In this document: piece by piece, positions 9,502 through 18,500 of the stretch | Layout: each line of letters begins with the position of its first letter | Position numbering within the stretch: the first letter of the stretch is position 1 | Origin: Candidatus Rifleibacteriota bacterium | Lineage (GTDB): Bacteria > Muiribacteriota > Ozemobacteria > Ozemobacterales > Ozemobacteraceae | Assembly: GCA_018818125.1 (NCBI GenBank) | Contig: JAHISQ010000156.1 | Location: forward strand, 27,115 to 91,114 | Reading direction: 5' to 3' | Length of the DNA stretch: 64,000 bases | Made by a program: the position numbers and the translations under genes | The notes under the pieces: model-generated | Databases searched by the model: none | The model's input: the letters and a program-made list of their open reading frames with translations, nothing else | What the model was told of the DNA's origin: nothing

Positions 9502-10049
9502 ACTTTATTGGCAGACTCTCTGAGCAGCCATTCGGCAGCGGCCTTCAGATCGACGAACGTCTGTACTTTTTCGTAGCCAGGCAGAAGTGATTTGCCGATG
9601 TAAATTGGCTGAATTCCGGCATTAATTGCGATTTTCACATCTGAGCCGCGATCCCCGATAACATATGAGCTCTGAGTGTCTATATCAAAATCTTTGATAG
9701 CCTGCAAAATCATGCCCGGTTGCGGCTTTCGACAGTCACAGGCAGAAACGCCGTTGACCGGTGGATAGTCTGGGTGATGGGGGCATAGATAGATAGCATC
9801 TAGCGACGCGTCAGCTGCTGCGAGAAGATTCTGGAGTTTCTGATGAACGAGTTCGAGCTGCTGCCAGCTGATCAACCCACGCGAAATACCAGATTGGTTG
9901 GTAATCAGAATCAGCAAATAGCCAGCCTTTTTGAGGTTTGCAAGGGCCTCGCCAACCCCAGGAAAAAGTATAAAATCGTCAGGATTAGAAATATAACCCG
10001 GATCTGGATTAAGAGTTCCATCACGGTCAAGAAATATTGCTTTACGCAT
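9498..10049 (-). CDS. gmhB: D-glycero-D-manno-heptose 1,7-bisphosphate 7-phosphatase
   Basis: 183 residues, HAD superfamily subclass IIIA. It removes the 7-phosphate from heptose bisphosphate on the way to ADP-heptose for the LPS inner core. The DxDGT nucleophile motif (LDRDGTLNPD, Asp8 and Asp10) is at the N-terminus; the zinc loop CPHHP...CDC and KPQPGM are typical of GmhB; the GDRGSD motif supplies the Mg ligand. The frame runs to a TTG at 10067, but GAGG lies just ahead of the ATG at 10049, which I prefer. Its upstream neighbour is a heptosyltransferase-like GT9 enzyme, which supports the LPS role. Confidence 0.88.
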   Translation of the reverse strand: MRKAIFLDRDGTLNPDPGYISNPDDFILFPGVGEALANLKKAGYLLILITNQSGISRGLISWQQLELVHQKLQNLLAAADASLDAIYLCPHHPDYPPVNGVSACDCRKPQPGMILQAIKDFDIDTQSSYVIGDRGSDVKIAINAGIQPIYIGKSLLPGYEKVQTFVDLKAAAEWLLRESANKV

Positions 10050-10083
10050 CACTACCTCATTAAACAAATATTGTATATTCTCA

Positions 10084-10224
10084 ATCCCGCTGAGCAGTGC
10101 TCGCAGGGTGAGAAATATCGAGATTTCTCGGCAGGTTGCGCGACTATCCTGTGGCGCAACTGCATAAGCCCATCCTTGGGCAAATTGCTACGCTTCTCGA
10201 AATGACATTCGTTTCGGTTGTCAT
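10084..10224. repeat. Palindrome-rich intergenic element
   Basis: Three inverted repeats follow each other between the GT9 gene and gmhB: a 7-bp stem (10110-10116/10123-10129), a GTTGCGC/GCGCAAC stem (10135-10141/10154-10160) and an ATGACA/TGTCAT stem (10202-10224). The wording (TTTCTCG, CTCGAAATGACA) resembles small dispersed palindromic repeats of many bacterial intergenic regions. The 13-mer CTGAGCAGTGCTC (10090-10102) recurs at 19853-19865. Confidence 0.5.
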
Positions 10225-10271
10225 AACAGGATCCTGCAAAGAAAATTGACAGCACGTCCGATATTCTATAT

Positions 10272-11282
10272 TCATTCATAGCTTTTACAAAAACCATGTT
10301 TATTCACAATGGCATTGAAAACCTTTTCGGGAGTCAGAGAAAACATACAGCTCTTGTGACTGCAAGTTTCGTGGTGGCATTGAAGACAATCAACGCTGTC
10401 GCTGAAAAGCACCAGATGTTTTTCACCACGTGGATAAACCGGCTCGCGCGTTGTCGGACCAAAAAGTGCTACGGTTGGGGTATTTGTCGCCCAGGCAATA
10501 TTCATCGGGCCAGTGTCGCAAGTTAGAAAAAGATCGATATGCTTCAACAATGCAGCAAATTCATCGATACGCAGCTTGTCGTGAACATAAGCTCGATGGC
10601 GCCCGACTTTGTCGGCCATGGCTTCAGCGGCTTCACGTTCGCCTGGCCCCCAGGTAATCAGCACCGGCTGCTTTACGGCATCGTACCAGAGCCTGATAAA
10701 CTCGCAAAAATACTCTTCTGGCCAGGATTTGGACTGATAGGTAGTGTGCGGATTGATAGCGAGCATCGGTCGTATTTTGCGATTCTGCATGGGCAATGCC
10801 GACAAAGCACGAGCACGCAGGGCAGCAGATGGCACGATATCTGGAGCCTTTAACTCGCCGGTTACTCCAAAAAATGCAAAAAACTCGCCAAACAGCTGCA
10901 TAAGATGTCGGTTAGGATTGTCAGAAGTAAAGGTCTTGTTGTATGCCCAGCGTCGCACCCGATAATCAAAGCCGTAACGCTGCCTGATACCGGACAAAGC
11001 CGTAACTATTGCAGTGGCTGGATTGCTGAACAAATCAAATACCCTGTCAAAACGATACTTGCGAATTTGTCGAGCCAATTCCAGAAGTTGAGCAAAGCCA
11101 GCACCGGGTGGCATTTCAATCACTTCGAGACGCAATTCCGGTGGAATTATCTGGCCAAAAGGGCGCTGGCAGAAAAAACCGATCGTCTCGTTCGGATACT
11201 GTTCGCGCAACATACGTAAAGCCGGCAACAGATGTATGATGTCGCCAAGTCCACGCAATCGCATTACAAGTATTCCAGACAT
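10272..11282 (-). CDS. Glycosyltransferase family 9 (ADP-heptose:LPS heptosyltransferase-like)
   Basis: 336 residues, GT-B fold family 9. The N-terminus (RLRGLGDIIHLLPALRML) and the C-terminal TCDTGPMNIAWA and LFGPT blocks are characteristic of heptosyltransferases, which add heptose from ADP-heptose to the LPS core at the cytoplasmic face. A C-terminal Cys cluster (CLQCHHETCSHKSC) matches the CxxC-rich ending often seen in family 9. An upstream ATG exists at 11294, but GGAGG sits just before the ATG at 11282. It lies upstream of gmhB on the same strand, separated by a 222-nt repeat-rich gap. Confidence 0.85.
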   Translation of the reverse strand: MSGILVMRLRGLGDIIHLLPALRMLREQYPNETIGFFCQRPFGQIIPPELRLEVIEMPPGAGFAQLLELARQIRKYRFDRVFDLFSNPATAIVTALSGIRQRYGFDYRVRRWAYNKTFTSDNPNRHLMQLFGEFFAFFGVTGELKAPDIVPSAALRARALSALPMQNRKIRPMLAINPHTTYQSKSWPEEYFCEFIRLWYDAVKQPVLITWGPGEREAAEAMADKVGRHRAYVHDKLRIDEFAALLKHIDLFLTCDTGPMNIAWATNTPTVALFGPTTREPVYPRGEKHLVLFSDSVDCLQCHHETCSHKSCMFSLTPEKVFNAIVNKHGFCKSYE

Positions 11283-11349
11283 CAGCCCCTCCATTGCAGT
11301 GCAATATATCAGACCAAGCGTTTATTGTCGACCAGATGTGATTCAGGTC

Positions 11350-11378
11350 TTGAATTTTTGCGGAGTTGGCAATATACT
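11350..11378 (+). promoter_or_regulatory. Sigma-70-type promoter for the Trm112-like gene
   Basis: TTGAAT (11350-11355), 17 nt, TATACT (11373-11378), followed 42 nt later by the ATG at 11421. It drives the divergent plus-strand pair. Confidence 0.65.
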
Positions 11379-11420
11379 GAGGGCCCGTTTTTGCAATAAT
11401 CCTGCGAGGGAGTATATTAG

Positions 11421-11606
11421 ATGCCTATAAAAAAAGAGCTGCTGGACATTCTCGCCTGCCCCGCCTGTCGTGGCAAAATTGTGCATGATGACGAGAAAGA
11501 CACACTTAACTGCTGCGAGTGTAAAAGATCGTATCCGATACGCGATGATATACCAGTAATGCTGATTGAAGAAGCCACCATGCCAGACAACCTGGATAAA
11601 CCCTGA
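11421..11606 (+). CDS. Trm112/UPF0434-family small zinc-binding protein
   Basis: 61 residues. Cys13-x2-Cys16 and Cys31-x2-Cys34 with an extra Cys32 form the expected zinc site, and the ending SYPIRDDIPVML is the family signature. Eukaryotic and archaeal Trm112 activate methyltransferases; the bacterial short members (YcaR/UPF0434) are usually found next to LPS or lipid A genes and their role is unclear. Here the divergent neighbour is the heptosyltransferase, matching that habit. GCGAGGGAG precedes the ATG. Confidence 0.88.
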   Translation: MPIKKELLDILACPACRGKIVHDDEKDTLNCCECKRSYPIRDDIPVMLIEEATMPDNLDKP

Positions 11607-11611
11607 CAGCT

Positions 11612-12388
11612 GTGGCACAGATTCACGCAACTCTTTCAAACAAACACATGACAGAAGAAGCATTTGCTTTACTTGCCAGTTACGAGCTGTTTCCAGAGTT
11701 GTATTTCAGCAGCCATTCAATAGACAATATCAGCGCCGAGTCCGTTGCAAGTCTCAAGGCAATGCTTGACAGTCACAAATTTGCTTCAAGTATGCATGCC
11801 CCATTTATGGAACAGGATATCGGAGCTGTCGATAACGCGCTGCGACAACGCTCTCTCGGACGCCTGCTGAAAACTCTTGAAGTCGCAGATCAATTGGGAT
11901 CACAACGAATCGTTATTCATCCCGGGTATGGAGAGATGATAAACAACTCTGACTTTCTGCAATGGCTGCAGAGGGCGACCGAACCGCTCAAGCTTCTTCT
12001 TGAGCGCGCTATAGAGTTGAATCTCAAAATTGCCTTCGAAAATATTTACGACTCAACACCAGCGCGTCTGCATCAGTTGCTGCAGACGGTTGACTCCAGG
12101 AACGCCGGAATTTGCTTTGACACCGGTCATTACAACCTTTTTTCGGAACTGCCCATGCAGGCCTGGCTTGACAAGCTAGGCAGCAATATTCTGGTCTGCC
12201 ACATTCACGATAACGATAAATCTGGAGACCAGCACCTGGCGATTGGTGACGGCTGCATAGATTATTCCCCGCTTATTACATGGTATAATCGGCTCGCACC
12301 TGAAGCCAAGCCAGTCTTAACTCTTGAAGCCCTCAACCGCCCCGATGTCATTAAATCGGCAACCCGCATCAATACTTGGGGACTCTGA
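11612..12388 (+). CDS. Sugar phosphate isomerase/epimerase-like TIM barrel protein
   Basis: 258 residues of the xylose-isomerase-like / AP-endonuclease-2 superfamily. Metal-binding positions can be seen as Glu in FENIYDS, Asp and His in CFDTGHYN, His in CHIHDN and Glu in TLEAL. Family members epimerise or isomerise sugars and inositols, or act as endonuclease IV; the length and lack of endonuclease IV blocks favour sugar chemistry. GTG at 11612 is chosen because the first beta strand begins directly after it; ATG 11648 would cut the strand. It starts 5 nt after the Trm112-like stop, so the two are cotranscribed. Confidence 0.75.
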   Translation: MAQIHATLSNKHMTEEAFALLASYELFPELYFSSHSIDNISAESVASLKAMLDSHKFASSMHAPFMEQDIGAVDNALRQRSLGRLLKTLEVADQLGSQRIVIHPGYGEMINNSDFLQWLQRATEPLKLLLERAIELNLKIAFENIYDSTPARLHQLLQTVDSRNAGICFDTGHYNLFSELPMQAWLDKLGSNILVCHIHDNDKSGDQHLAIGDGCIDYSPLITWYNRLAPEAKPVLTLEALNRPDVIKSATRINTWGL

Positions 12389-12475
12389 GACCAGGAAAAT
12401 ACCACTTCACGTAACACCACCTTTTCGAGCCCTTAGGTCTGACAGACAAAGATTATTTACAAACTCACATGAAAC

Positions 12476-12511
12476 ACAAAACCGACCCTTACGGGTCGGT
12501 TTTGTTATTTT
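12476..12511. terminator. Bidirectional terminator
   Basis: 13-bp perfect stem (12476-12488 with 12493-12505), loop TTAC, T-rich flanks on both sides, between the convergent isomerase-like gene and the glycine-zipper protein gene. Confidence 0.88.
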
Positions 12512-12531
12512 ACCTGTACTGGTTATGAAGC

Positions 12532-13308
12532 TTACTTGCCACCTTTGAGCAACGAGTTATAGAGATCAAGGTTCTTTTTGTAATCGGCATATGAACTCTT
12601 GGCCAGAGCGACATTGCCCTTTTGAGTGGCATCCATGTATTGTTTGTAGGCTGAAAGATAATTATTGTAAGCTACCTGAGAGTTATCAACCGCGGCGGGG
12701 GCACTAACTACTGGCGCAGCCGCAGCACTTGTCGTTTTGGTTGCAGTTGGAGCACTCGCAACTGGAACAGTTGAAGTACCTGTCATTTTAGCCATAAAAT
12801 CGGCGGCGGCAGAATTCTCTTTAACCGCAGCATCAGGGTCAATATCGCCCTGTTTTATCAAGATATCTTTTTTGCCGAAAAGCTTCGAAACAGCAGTTAC
12901 TGCGAGGCGAGCAATCAAACCGCCGCCAATAATACCGACAGCCAGCATTGGCAGGCCCATGCCGATACACAGAGCACCACCGGCAACCGCACCGGCAACT
13001 GTAGCAAAATTGGCAAAGCTGGATGTTGTCCAGTTAAGAACTTTTTTGCCAACTATAAAGCCACCAACTGCACCAACAGCCATTCCAAGTGGGCCACCAC
13101 CAAGTGCCATACCAAGTGCGCCACCAGCCAGACCGGCCGCTATAGCTCCACCATTAACAAAAATAGCTTTTCCAACGTTCTTTACCGTGGCAAGAATAGA
13201 TGCATGCAGCTGGCCAACCGGCGCTACAGCAATCCACATTGAAAATAACATTGACACAAGAAGCATCACTGAAACGTTCTGCCTCTGATTATAAGTCATG
13301 GTCATCAT
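12532..13308 (-). CDS. Exported glycine-zipper protein of unknown function
   Basis: 258 residues. An N-terminal hydrophobic segment (about 12-35) looks like a signal peptide or anchor. Residues about 45-145 are Gly/Ala-rich with repeated GxxxG spacing (glycine zippers), which usually pack in membranes. An Ala/Thr/Val-rich linker (about 175-210) leads to a short Tyr/Lys/Asn-rich C-terminal region with repeated YxxY patterns. It may be an outer-membrane or envelope protein. AGGAGG lies 8 nt before the ATG, and a sigma-70-type promoter precedes it. No named family recognised. Confidence 0.75.
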   Translation of the reverse strand: MMTMTYNQRQNVSVMLLVSMLFSMWIAVAPVGQLHASILATVKNVGKAIFVNGGAIAAGLAGGALGMALGGGPLGMAVGAVGGFIVGKKVLNWTTSSFANFATVAGAVAGGALCIGMGLPMLAVGIIGGGLIARLAVTAVSKLFGKKDILIKQGDIDPDAAVKENSAAADFMAKMTGTSTVPVASAPTATKTTSAAAAPVVSAPAAVDNSQVAYNNYLSAYKQYMDATQKGNVALAKSSYADYKKNLDLYNSLLKGGK

Positions 13309-13358
13309 AAGAATGTCCTCCTGCTAACAAAACCAGTTGAGAGTCGAATATGCTATTG

Positions 13359-13386
13359 ATTATAAGAATATACCGACAAGCCGCAA
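13359..13386 (-). promoter_or_regulatory. Sigma-70-type promoter for the glycine-zipper protein
   Basis: Minus strand TTGCGG (13386-13381), 16 nt, TATAAT (13364-13359), about 50 nt upstream of the ATG at 13308. Confidence 0.6.
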
Positions 13387-13401
13387 GGGCTGTACAGTGA
13401 T

Positions 13402-14364
13402 TTATTTGAGACCCTTGTACATCAAAAATTCTTCGATCTCTTTTAGTTTTGCAAGCTGACTGGAATTGAGCAGGTCGCGGTTAAAACGTGAAAGAGCAAG
13501 TTCAATACCATGATCCTGCAGACTCATGGTCCAGATACCGCCAGCAAAGGCATCTTTTCGCATTATTTCGGCAGCCTTTACCAGCGCGTTGTCTATGCGT
13601 TTAACCATGCTTGCCGGCACTTTCCCCGGGGCAGTTCTGCTCTGATCTGAATCAACGCCAACAACCATAAAATTCCCACGGCGCGAGGCCTGAATCAGTC
13701 CGAGTCCGCTACGACCAGAGGCATGATAGATGATATCAGCGCCCTGGTTTGCCATATCCATGCCCAGACTAAAAGCCTTTTCGGGCATATCAAAGGCCTC
13801 GGGTGTAGCTCCGATATAGTGCGACACCACACTCGCCTTAGGATTAACAAACCCGACGCCGTTCTTGAAGCCTCTTTCAAAACTGGCAATCACTGGCGAA
13901 TCCATACCACCGAGAAACCCTACCACATTACTTTTACTGGCAAGAGCCGCAAAAGCACCCGCATAAAACGAGCCTTGCTCTTCATCAAAAAGAATCGACA
14001 GCACGTTTGGCATGGTAACAACCGAATCAATCAGCACGATGCGGCTCTCGGGAAATTCGGCAGCAACACGGCGCACTGCGTCATTGGCAAAAATACCGAC
14101 GGCACAGACCATATCCATCTTGCGTTCACAAAAATAGCGCAGCGCCGGTTCAATGCCGCTGATACTACCAGGCTCGACAACTTCAACTACGCTGTTTCCT
14201 TCTTTGCGCAACTGCATAATCCCCTGATAAGCGGCATCATTGAACGATTCATCGCCAAGACCGCCTATCGACAAGACAACACCGACGCGCAGGGTATCAG
14301 CAGACGCTGCAACGACAGTCGACAATACAATAGCCAAAACCACAAACAACAATCTTAGTTTCAT
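13402..14364 (-). CDS. BMP/PnrA-family periplasmic substrate-binding protein
   Basis: 320 residues with a signal peptide (about 1-22) ending ASA. There is no lipobox Cys, so this is a soluble periplasmic form. The mature start (RVGVVLSIGGLGDESFNDAA) is the hallmark of the basic membrane protein family, whose known members bind purine nucleosides or, in some cases, other small molecules for ABC import. The frame extends to 14394, but GGAGGAAAA directly before the ATG at 14364 and the signal peptide fix the start. No ATPase or permease gene lies beside it. It starts 16 nt after the stop of an HD-GYP gene, suggesting cotranscription. Confidence 0.85.
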   Translation of the reverse strand: MKLRLLFVVLAIVLSTVVAASADTLRVGVVLSIGGLGDESFNDAAYQGIMQLRKEGNSVVEVVEPGSISGIEPALRYFCERKMDMVCAVGIFANDAVRRVAAEFPESRIVLIDSVVTMPNVLSILFDEEQGSFYAGAFAALASKSNVVGFLGGMDSPVIASFERGFKNGVGFVNPKASVVSHYIGATPEAFDMPEKAFSLGMDMANQGADIIYHASGRSGLGLIQASRRGNFMVVGVDSDQSRTAPGKVPASMVKRIDNALVKAAEIMRKDAFAGGIWTMSLQDHGIELALSRFNRDLLNSSQLAKLKEIEEFLMYKGLK

Positions 14365-14380
14365 TTTTCCTCCAGCTGAT

Positions 14381-15325
14381 TTACCAGTCTTCACTGGTGC
14401 CGACTAGCGGCTTGCTATCAAGAATCCCCAGATTTTTAAGCACTCTTTCCAGTGCTGTGAGCACTTCGGGGGCAAACTTGCCCTTTTCGCTCTTCATTTC
14501 AACAAAACTTTCAAGATATGTTCTCTCAGTTGCATATGGCCGATAATGGGTCATTGCATCAAAAGAGTCTGCTACCGCGATAATCAGCGAACCGTAAGGA
14601 ATCTCTTCGAGCTTGAGACCGCTCGGATAACCAGATCCATCTATCGCCTCATGGTGTCCTAAAACAATCTCTGCGACCATTTCCATGCCTGGAATTTCAC
14701 GAATCATTGCTGAGCCAATAAGGGAATGCGCCTCGATTTTTTTGCGCTCTTCCTCGTCCAGAGGGCCAGCCATTTCAAGCAACTCCTCGGGCAATCCAAC
14801 TTTACCGATATCGTGCAACAGAGCTGCCATCTCAAGATCAGCAATTTCGCGTTGAGACAGTCCAAGTTCAAAGCCAATAGCAACGCTGAAATGGCGAACT
14901 CGATCCCAGTGCCCAGCGTTTTCGCGAGACTGATTCTCGAGAATTTTCATGGTCAGGCCGAGCAGACACTCAAGCCTGACAAAGTCAGCCAGCATTTTAA
15001 TTGATTCAAGTGCCTTTTCTGGCAGCTCCCAGTTTTCCATCTCCGGCGTAGCCGATTTTGGCGCGCGCACACTGATCAGCCAGCTCGTGCCATTTACCGC
15101 AAACGCTTTCCAGAAGCGGCCGCCAAATCTGCTGACCCCTGGCTTAATCAGATCGTCAGGGAAATCGGTAGGTGGCAGACTACCGTCAAGGTCTCGACCT
15201 CGCCAGATGCCGCCCCACGGAAACCAGAGTTGAAGGTCGCTGCCGACCCCTTCCAGGTTTTCGTTGAGAAGACCCAGAGATGTATTCCAGACTCCGGCTA
15301 TGCAGCTGAGTTCCAGGGGTTTCAT
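14381..15325 (-). CDS. HD-GYP domain protein, probable c-di-GMP phosphodiesterase
   Basis: 314 residues. An N-terminal region of about 130 residues without a recognised fold precedes an HD-GYP domain with LLHDIGKVGLP, then HH...DGSGYPSG, then ADSFDAMTHYRPY. The HHE/DGxGYP block is what separates HD-GYP from ordinary HD proteins and predicts hydrolysis of cyclic di-GMP. AGGAGA sits before the ATG. It lies upstream of the PnrA-like binding protein on the same strand, so a nucleoside or nucleotide signalling link is possible but unproven. Confidence 0.85.
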   Translation of the reverse strand: MKPLELSCIAGVWNTSLGLLNENLEGVGSDLQLWFPWGGIWRGRDLDGSLPPTDFPDDLIKPGVSRFGGRFWKAFAVNGTSWLISVRAPKSATPEMENWELPEKALESIKMLADFVRLECLLGLTMKILENQSRENAGHWDRVRHFSVAIGFELGLSQREIADLEMAALLHDIGKVGLPEELLEMAGPLDEEERKKIEAHSLIGSAMIREIPGMEMVAEIVLGHHEAIDGSGYPSGLKLEEIPYGSLIIAVADSFDAMTHYRPYATERTYLESFVEMKSEKGKFAPEVLTALERVLKNLGILDSKPLVGTSEDW

Positions 15326-15366
15326 AGAGTTCTCCTGTTCTTCGCCCGGTAAGCACCGCGTGATAC

Positions 15367-15399
15367 GTGGCTCTAATGACTAAATATCATAAGAGCCAC
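15367..15399. repeat. Hairpin repeat, copy A
   Basis: 8-bp stem GTGGCTCT/AGAGCCAC with an A-A mismatch, then ATGA/TCAT and a 7-nt loop. It shares the GTGGCTCTAAT...CATAAG.G.CACCT pattern with 19943-19973. It lies upstream of the tubulin-like gene. Confidence 0.6.
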
Positions 15400-15488
15400 C
15401 TAATTTTAACAACTTTAAGTCATGCCAGTATATCAGATTCCGCGACAAGGTAAAACTACACTAAAAAAACTGTTTATTTTTGCAGTTC

Positions 15489-15517
15489 TTGACAGAGAGT
15501 TTAGCCAAGACTATACT
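15489..15517 (+). promoter_or_regulatory. Sigma-70-type promoter for the tubulin-like gene
   Basis: Perfect TTGACA (15489-15494), 17 nt, TATACT (15512-15517). Transcription would start near 15524, downstream of the TTG that opens the longest frame, so translation must begin at the ATG at 15555. Confidence 0.8.
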
Positions 15518-15554
15518 TCTGCAAACTATCTCCAAAATCGGGAGCGTCTTTAAA

Positions 15555-18500
15555 ATGAGCACAAACTATGAAAACAGAATTGCCCTGAACCCGGCTCTTA
15601 TTGTAGGCCTGGGCGGCACAGGCAAGAAGTCATTGATTAATTTCAAAGAAACCTTTCTCAACAGCCCACAGATCAAAAAAGCTTATGCACTTTCGGGTGG
15701 AAAAGAACCGGTACTCCCTGATTTCATTGATCTGTTGTGCATTGATACCGACATTTTTGACGCCAGTCAGTCAGAGGAAGAAGAAAAAACATCTGCTAAA
15801 CTGACCGAAAGCGAATATCATCAGATTAACATTCAAAATGCAGGTCAGATAACAGGCAATCTTGACTCTGACACATATAACTACCTATATGAGTGGTTTC
15901 CGCAGAAGCTTAAAAACCACATCGGCCAGATAAGTCAGGGTGCGCATCAATTTCGATTCACCGGCCGTTTTGGAGTTTTTGTTGATGTTCAGAAGATTTT
16001 TCAACAGATCAAAACCAAAATGAGCAAGATTATGGCTCGCAGCAATGTGAACCAGGATGACATAATCGTGCCGCTCACCAACAAGCAGGGCCAGATTCTT
16101 ACTCCAGAATTCTACATTGTCGGCTCACTGTGCGGCGGTTCTGGCGCCGGCATGTTTCTTGACGTTGCTTATCTCATGAAAATGGCCTACTACCAGCTTT
16201 CTGGTGGGCGCGGAAAACCCAGCATCATAGGAATAATGCTGACGCCAGAGGCGTTTACACAGATCGCCATCGACCCAAACATTAACTCTACCGGCCGTCT
16301 CGAAGGTAATGGTTATGCATCTCTGGTAGAGACTTTTTACTTCATGAACAAAGAACATTTTGCGCATGGAAAAAGCGCCAAAGATATCATCAACCAGGAT
16401 CGCCGCAACAAATTTATGGTGAATTTTGGGCCGATTGGCAAAAGCAATGACTCAACAACATTTGGTGCTGTCTGCGAAGAAACACCATTCGACCAGTGTT
16501 ATCTTCTCGGAACCAGCAACCAGGATGACATACCCACCTATTATGCCATAGCTTCGGAGTTTATCTTCACCAAACTGGCCACTCAGATGCGCCAGGCACA
16601 GAATTCAATGCTCGACAACGCTTCGCAGATTCTTGGGCAGCTTAGCTCAGACCTTGAGGGAAAGCAGCTCAAATGTTTCAGCTCTGCCGGATTTAAAAGC
16701 TTCTACTACCCGCTTGACGTCATCAGAGAGCTCTACACCTATAAACTGTCGATGGATCTGACTTACTGGCTACGTCTCTCTATGGATCGCATTCTTATCG
16801 ACTCCATGGTTCAGGAATTCGCCGAAAACAATCCCGGCAAGGTTGACCTGACCCCTGAAGCACTGTTTACAATGACCAAGAATGTCATCGACCGCAAGCA
16901 ATACTGGGACAACCCGATGTTCCATACCATGCGCACCACCAGCAAGCAAAAAGAAGGTGAATCAGCCTCGCACTTTATTTTGCGTCAGATTGAAGAAATG
17001 AACCAGAACCGGGTCAAAAAGGACGAGATCAGGTCTAAGGTCAAAGTCAACTTTGAACAGGCTGCGGTTCAAACGGGCGAACATCTGCTTGCAAGAGTCA
17101 TAGAAATTATCAACAATCCTGATCTTGGTGCTCATATAGCGATAGATTTTTTGACCTCTTTTGAAAAGTATCTCATTCGCTACCCCCGCGAAATTCTCAG
17201 TCGCAAGGTGCAGGAAATAAAAATTCGCCTCGACAAGGAACAACGCGAGTATCGCGAGATCAGCAACCGCTTGAAAGAACGTCTCAGCGGCTTTGCGGGC
17301 TTAGGCGGAAAGCTTATGGAGCTGGGCACGGTATTGCGCATGACCGATCTCAACGAGGAGCGTGACAAGCTGCTCAAAGAAGCCAAAGAAGCAGTTGACA
17401 TGGAATACGAGATGTTCTGCATTGGCTGTGCAGAGGATTATCTCAAATTTCTTACCATGCAGAGTCAGTCGATAAAAAAACAGGTAGAAGTTTTCTCGAC
17501 CAAGCTCACACGCATTTCAAAAGACGGTATGATCGAGCGCCAGTATGAGCAGTGCCTCGACCGCATCAAACCTTACTCAAAAGTTCAGAACTTCATCAGA
17601 ACCTACATTTTCGAAGATCGCGATATCGAACCATTCTACAAATATCTGCTCGGCGACCTTTCAAATAACGATATTGAAGGCGATTTCCTGGTAAAAATTA
17701 ATCTGGGCGAAAACTGGGATAAATATACAAACCCGGAAAGCAGTTCACTCGAAAAGGATATCGTAAAATACTGTCGCAGCATTGTAGAACGTCGTTTGTT
17801 TGGCGGCATCGAAGATTTCATTCACTGGAAAGATTCGGTGCGCAAAGGCTTCAAGAAAAGTCTTGTCGAAAGCCTTATGAACCAGGCAACTCCACTGATG
17901 ACCCTCAACGATCGCGGAAACAACAGCACGCAACGCATGAACATAGTTACTCTAGGTATTGCCGATGAAAACAGTAAGCTCTCTGAAGAAATCAAAGATG
18001 CGCTGCGCAAAGGTGACATCGGAGTTACCATCGCACAAACCCGCAATCCATATGAGATAAGCCTGCTGCAGACTCTGCATGGCATTGCGCCATACAACAT
18101 CAGCGCGATCACACAGTGGCATAACCTGTATCGCCAGAACAACGCCAAGATTAACTGTCATGCAATTCTTACCAACGATGCTTACCCGATTCTGTGGTCA
18201 AGTTATGGACTCATTCCGGCCAAAAAGCTCGAAGAGCACTACATGGTATATTTGCTGCTGCGCTACGAAATGTTTTCAGATGTCGGCTCAACCAGGCATG
18301 GCATTGAATATAACAACGAGCTGGTTCAGTTCGAACTTTGGTATCAACAGGATAAGGCGCAACCTATTGGCCGCACCATCACCCAGATGTTCGATTATCT
18401 CAAAAACAACACTATGGGCATTTACTTGATTAGAAGCGTCTATAGCGAATACTGGAAATCACTACCGTTCCCGAAACAGCGGGAAATAGTGAGCAAATAC

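Noticed and set aside
12737..13288. 183-residue open frame on the plus strand
   Set aside because: It is antisense to the glycine-zipper gene; its Pro/Ala-rich content is the mirror of Gly/Ala codons, and it has no ribosome site or domain.
13723..14358. 211-residue open frame on the plus strand
   Set aside because: Antisense to the PnrA-like gene, which has a signal peptide, family motifs and a ribosome site.
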